Source of the DNA: Dichelobacter nodosus
GTDB lineage: Bacteria > Pseudomonadota > Gammaproteobacteria > Beggiatoales > Beggiatoaceae
Length of the DNA stretch: 48,581 nucleotides
Direction: 5' to 3'
Assembly: GCA_020720085.1 (NCBI GenBank)
Contig: DYPE01000003.1
Span: forward strand, 15,520 to 64,100
How positions within the stretch are numbered: the stretch's first letter is position 1; each line of letters opens with the position of its first letter. Positions 47,130 through 48,581 of the stretch are shown piece after piece. A program made the position numbers and the translations under genes. The notes under the pieces were generated by a model. The model was not told the origin of the DNA. It worked only from the letters and a program-made list of their open reading frames with translations, and ran no database searches.

Positions 47130-48569
47130 ATGACCACGCAGGCCATTGATGATGTAATCAATCAAGAATACAAACATGGATTTATCACCGAAATCGACGC
47201 CGATACCATACCCAAAGGCTTGAACGAAGACATCGTGCGACTGATTTCCAGCAAAAAAAACGAACCAGAATTTATGCTCGCCTGGCGGCTGGAAGCTTTT
47301 CGCTATTGGCTGACGCTGCGCGAGCCAGAATGGGCGTATGTGCACTATCCGGCGATTGATTATCAGGGTTTGTACTATTACTCTGCGCCCAAAATAAAAG
47401 AACGCCCAAAAAGCCTGGACGAAGTAGACCCCAACTTACTGGAAACATACAAAAAACTCGGCATTCCCCTGCAAGAACAGGAAATGCTTGCTGGCGTGGC
47501 TGTGGACGCAGTGTTTGACAGCGTGTCGGTGGTAACCACCTTCCGCGAAAAATTGGCCAAGGAAGGCATTACCTTCTGCTCATTTTCCGAAGCGTTGCAC
47601 ACTCATCCCGAATTGATTCAGCGCTATTTGGGCAGCGTAGTGCCCTACAAAGACAATTATTTTGCCGCGCTCAATTCCGCTGTATTTTCCGATGGCTCGT
47701 TTTGTCATATTCCCAAAGGCGTGCGCTGCCCAGTGGAATTGTCTACCTATTTCCGCATTAACGCGATCAACACCGGCCAATTCGAACGCACGTTAATTAT
47801 CGCCGAAGAAGGCAGCTATGTCAGTTACTTAGAAGGCTGCTCCGCGCCCCAGCGCGATGAGAATCAACTCCATGCCGCTGTGGTGGAACTGATTGCGCTC
47901 GACAACGCGCAAATTAAATATTCCACCGTGCAAAACTGGTATCCTGGCGATGAAGAGGGTCGCGGCGGCATTTACAACTTCGTTACCAAACGCGGCGATT
48001 GCCGGGGTAAAAATTCAAAAATTTCGTGGACGCAAATCGAAACCGGCTCGGCCATCACTTGGAAATATCCATCGTGCATTTTGCGCGGCGACAATTCAGT
48101 GGGCGAATTTTATTCAGTCGCGCTCACCAATCACCGCCAGCAGGCGGATACAGGCACCAAAATGATTCACATGGGCAAAAATACCCGCAGCACGATTATT
48201 TCTAAAGGTATTTCCGCTGGGCACGGTTCCAACGCCTACCGTGGCCTGGTGCGCATTTTGCCCAGCGCGGACAACGCACGCAATTACACGCAATGCGACT
48301 CGCTATTGCTCAGCCCCACCTGCGGCGCGCACACCTTTCCTTACATAGAAGTGCAAAATCCCACTGCCAAACTAGAGCACGAAGCCACCACTTCGCGCAT
48401 CAGCGAAGATCAATTATTCTATTGCCAGCAACGCGGCATCGCCGCTGAAGACGCGGTGTCGATGATTGTCAACGGTTTTTGCAAGGAAGTGTTCAAAGAA
48501 CTGCCCATGGAGTTTGCCGTAGAGGCGCATAAACTGCTGGGCATCAGTTTGGAGGGCAGCGTAGGCTAG
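47130..48569 (+). CDS. sufB: Fe-S cluster assembly protein SufB
   Basis: SufB is part of the SufBCD scaffold for Fe-S cluster assembly. The 479-residue protein ends just inside the window and has the typical sections [54 protein letters not shown] and [20 protein letters not shown] (conserved Cys region). Its C-terminus has [25 protein letters not shown] precedes the ATG. sufC would be expected immediately downstream, outside the window. Confidence 0.97.
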   Translation: MTTQAIDDVINQEYKHGFITEIDADTIPKGLNEDIVRLISSKKNEPEFMLAWRLEAFRYWLTLREPEWAYVHYPAIDYQGLYYYSAPKIKERPKSLDEVDPNLLETYKKLGIPLQEQEMLAGVAVDAVFDSVSVVTTFREKLAKEGITFCSFSEALHTHPELIQRYLGSVVPYKDNYFAALNSAVFSDGSFCHIPKGVRCPVELSTYFRINAINTGQFERTLIIAEEGSYVSYLEGCSAPQRDENQLHAAVVELIALDNAQIKYSTVQNWYPGDEEGRGGIYNFVTKRGDCRGKNSKISWTQIETGSAITWKYPSCILRGDNSVGEFYSVALTNHRQQADTGTKMIHMGKNTRSTIISKGISAGHGSNAYRGLVRILPSADNARNYTQCDSLLLSPTCGAHTFPYIEVQNPTAKLEHEATTSRISEDQLFYCQQRGIAAEDAVSMIVNGFCKEVFKELPMEFAVEAHKLLGISLEGSVG

Positions 48570-48581
48570 CGGCTCATTATA

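Overview
The window is a bacterial chromosome segment, most likely from a gammaproteobacterium (possibly a sulfur-oxidising or Thiotrichales-like lineage; the rank is inference). Indicators are the E. coli-type PurB, the cmk-rpsA-ihfB order, an IscR-like SUF regulator next to sufB, the grpE-dnaK-dnaJ group, a c-type cytochrome maturation system, and a complex I operon with separate nuoC and nuoD. No rRNA, tRNA, CRISPR array, complete insertion sequence or prophage was recognised.

Layout. 1-5131: the 5' part of ccmB (minus) diverges from a plus-strand MacA-like adaptor and a MacB/LolD-type ATPase. Their expected permease is missing and the helicase gene hrpB follows directly. 5112-20840: a long minus-strand operon nuoA-B-C-D-E-F-G-H-I-(MORN-repeat protein)-J-K-L-M-N-rlmB, strikingly AT-rich (about 33% GC in a nuoN line I counted, against about 60% or more in lines of macA and hrpB). 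A good sigma-70 promoter lies before nuoA. 20859-21480: a gene-free stretch ending in a perfect 21-bp inverted repeat. 21481-29523: minus-strand genes for an acyltransferase/GNAT fusion, rpe, gph, ccmG, glmS, an MBL-fold hydrolase, a lipoprotein, a GspG pseudopilin and a small unknown protein. 29616-33821: an envelope group of a GspH-like pseudopilin, a coiled-coil periplasmic protein and a large cadherin/Calx-beta-like secreted protein. 33908-36446: ruvA, a small divergent unknown gene and an orphan RND-type adaptor. 36510-41457: the heat-shock genes grpE, dnaK and dnaJ, with a frameshifted Rpn-family nuclease gene between dnaK and dnaJ and a convincing sigma-32 promoter before grpE. 41543-46450: an RlpA-like protein, ihfB, rpsA, cmk and purB. 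46640-48569: an Rrf2/IscR-type regulator and sufB on the plus strand, with the suf operon presumably continuing beyond the window.

How the genes work together. The nuo block encodes all 14 NDH-1 subunits, coupling NADH oxidation to quinone reduction and proton pumping. CcmB and CcmG serve cytochrome c maturation from two separate loci. GrpE, DnaK and DnaJ form one chaperone machine. Rpe and Gph recycle pentose phosphate and phosphoglycolate, and GlmS supplies glucosamine-6-phosphate for the envelope. SufB and its regulator handle Fe-S assembly, which complex I needs heavily.

The most notable oddities are: the AT-rich nuo/rlmB block with an embedded MORN-repeat exported protein; a short palindromic repeat family (CTGAGCTTGTCGAAG type) inserted twice in frame into hrpB and once in the loop of the 21-bp inverted repeat; a decayed MacAB-type exporter; the one-base split of the Rpn gene; and an uncharacterised pseudopilin/adhesin-like envelope group. 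I do not see a complete system that I could defend as wholly new.
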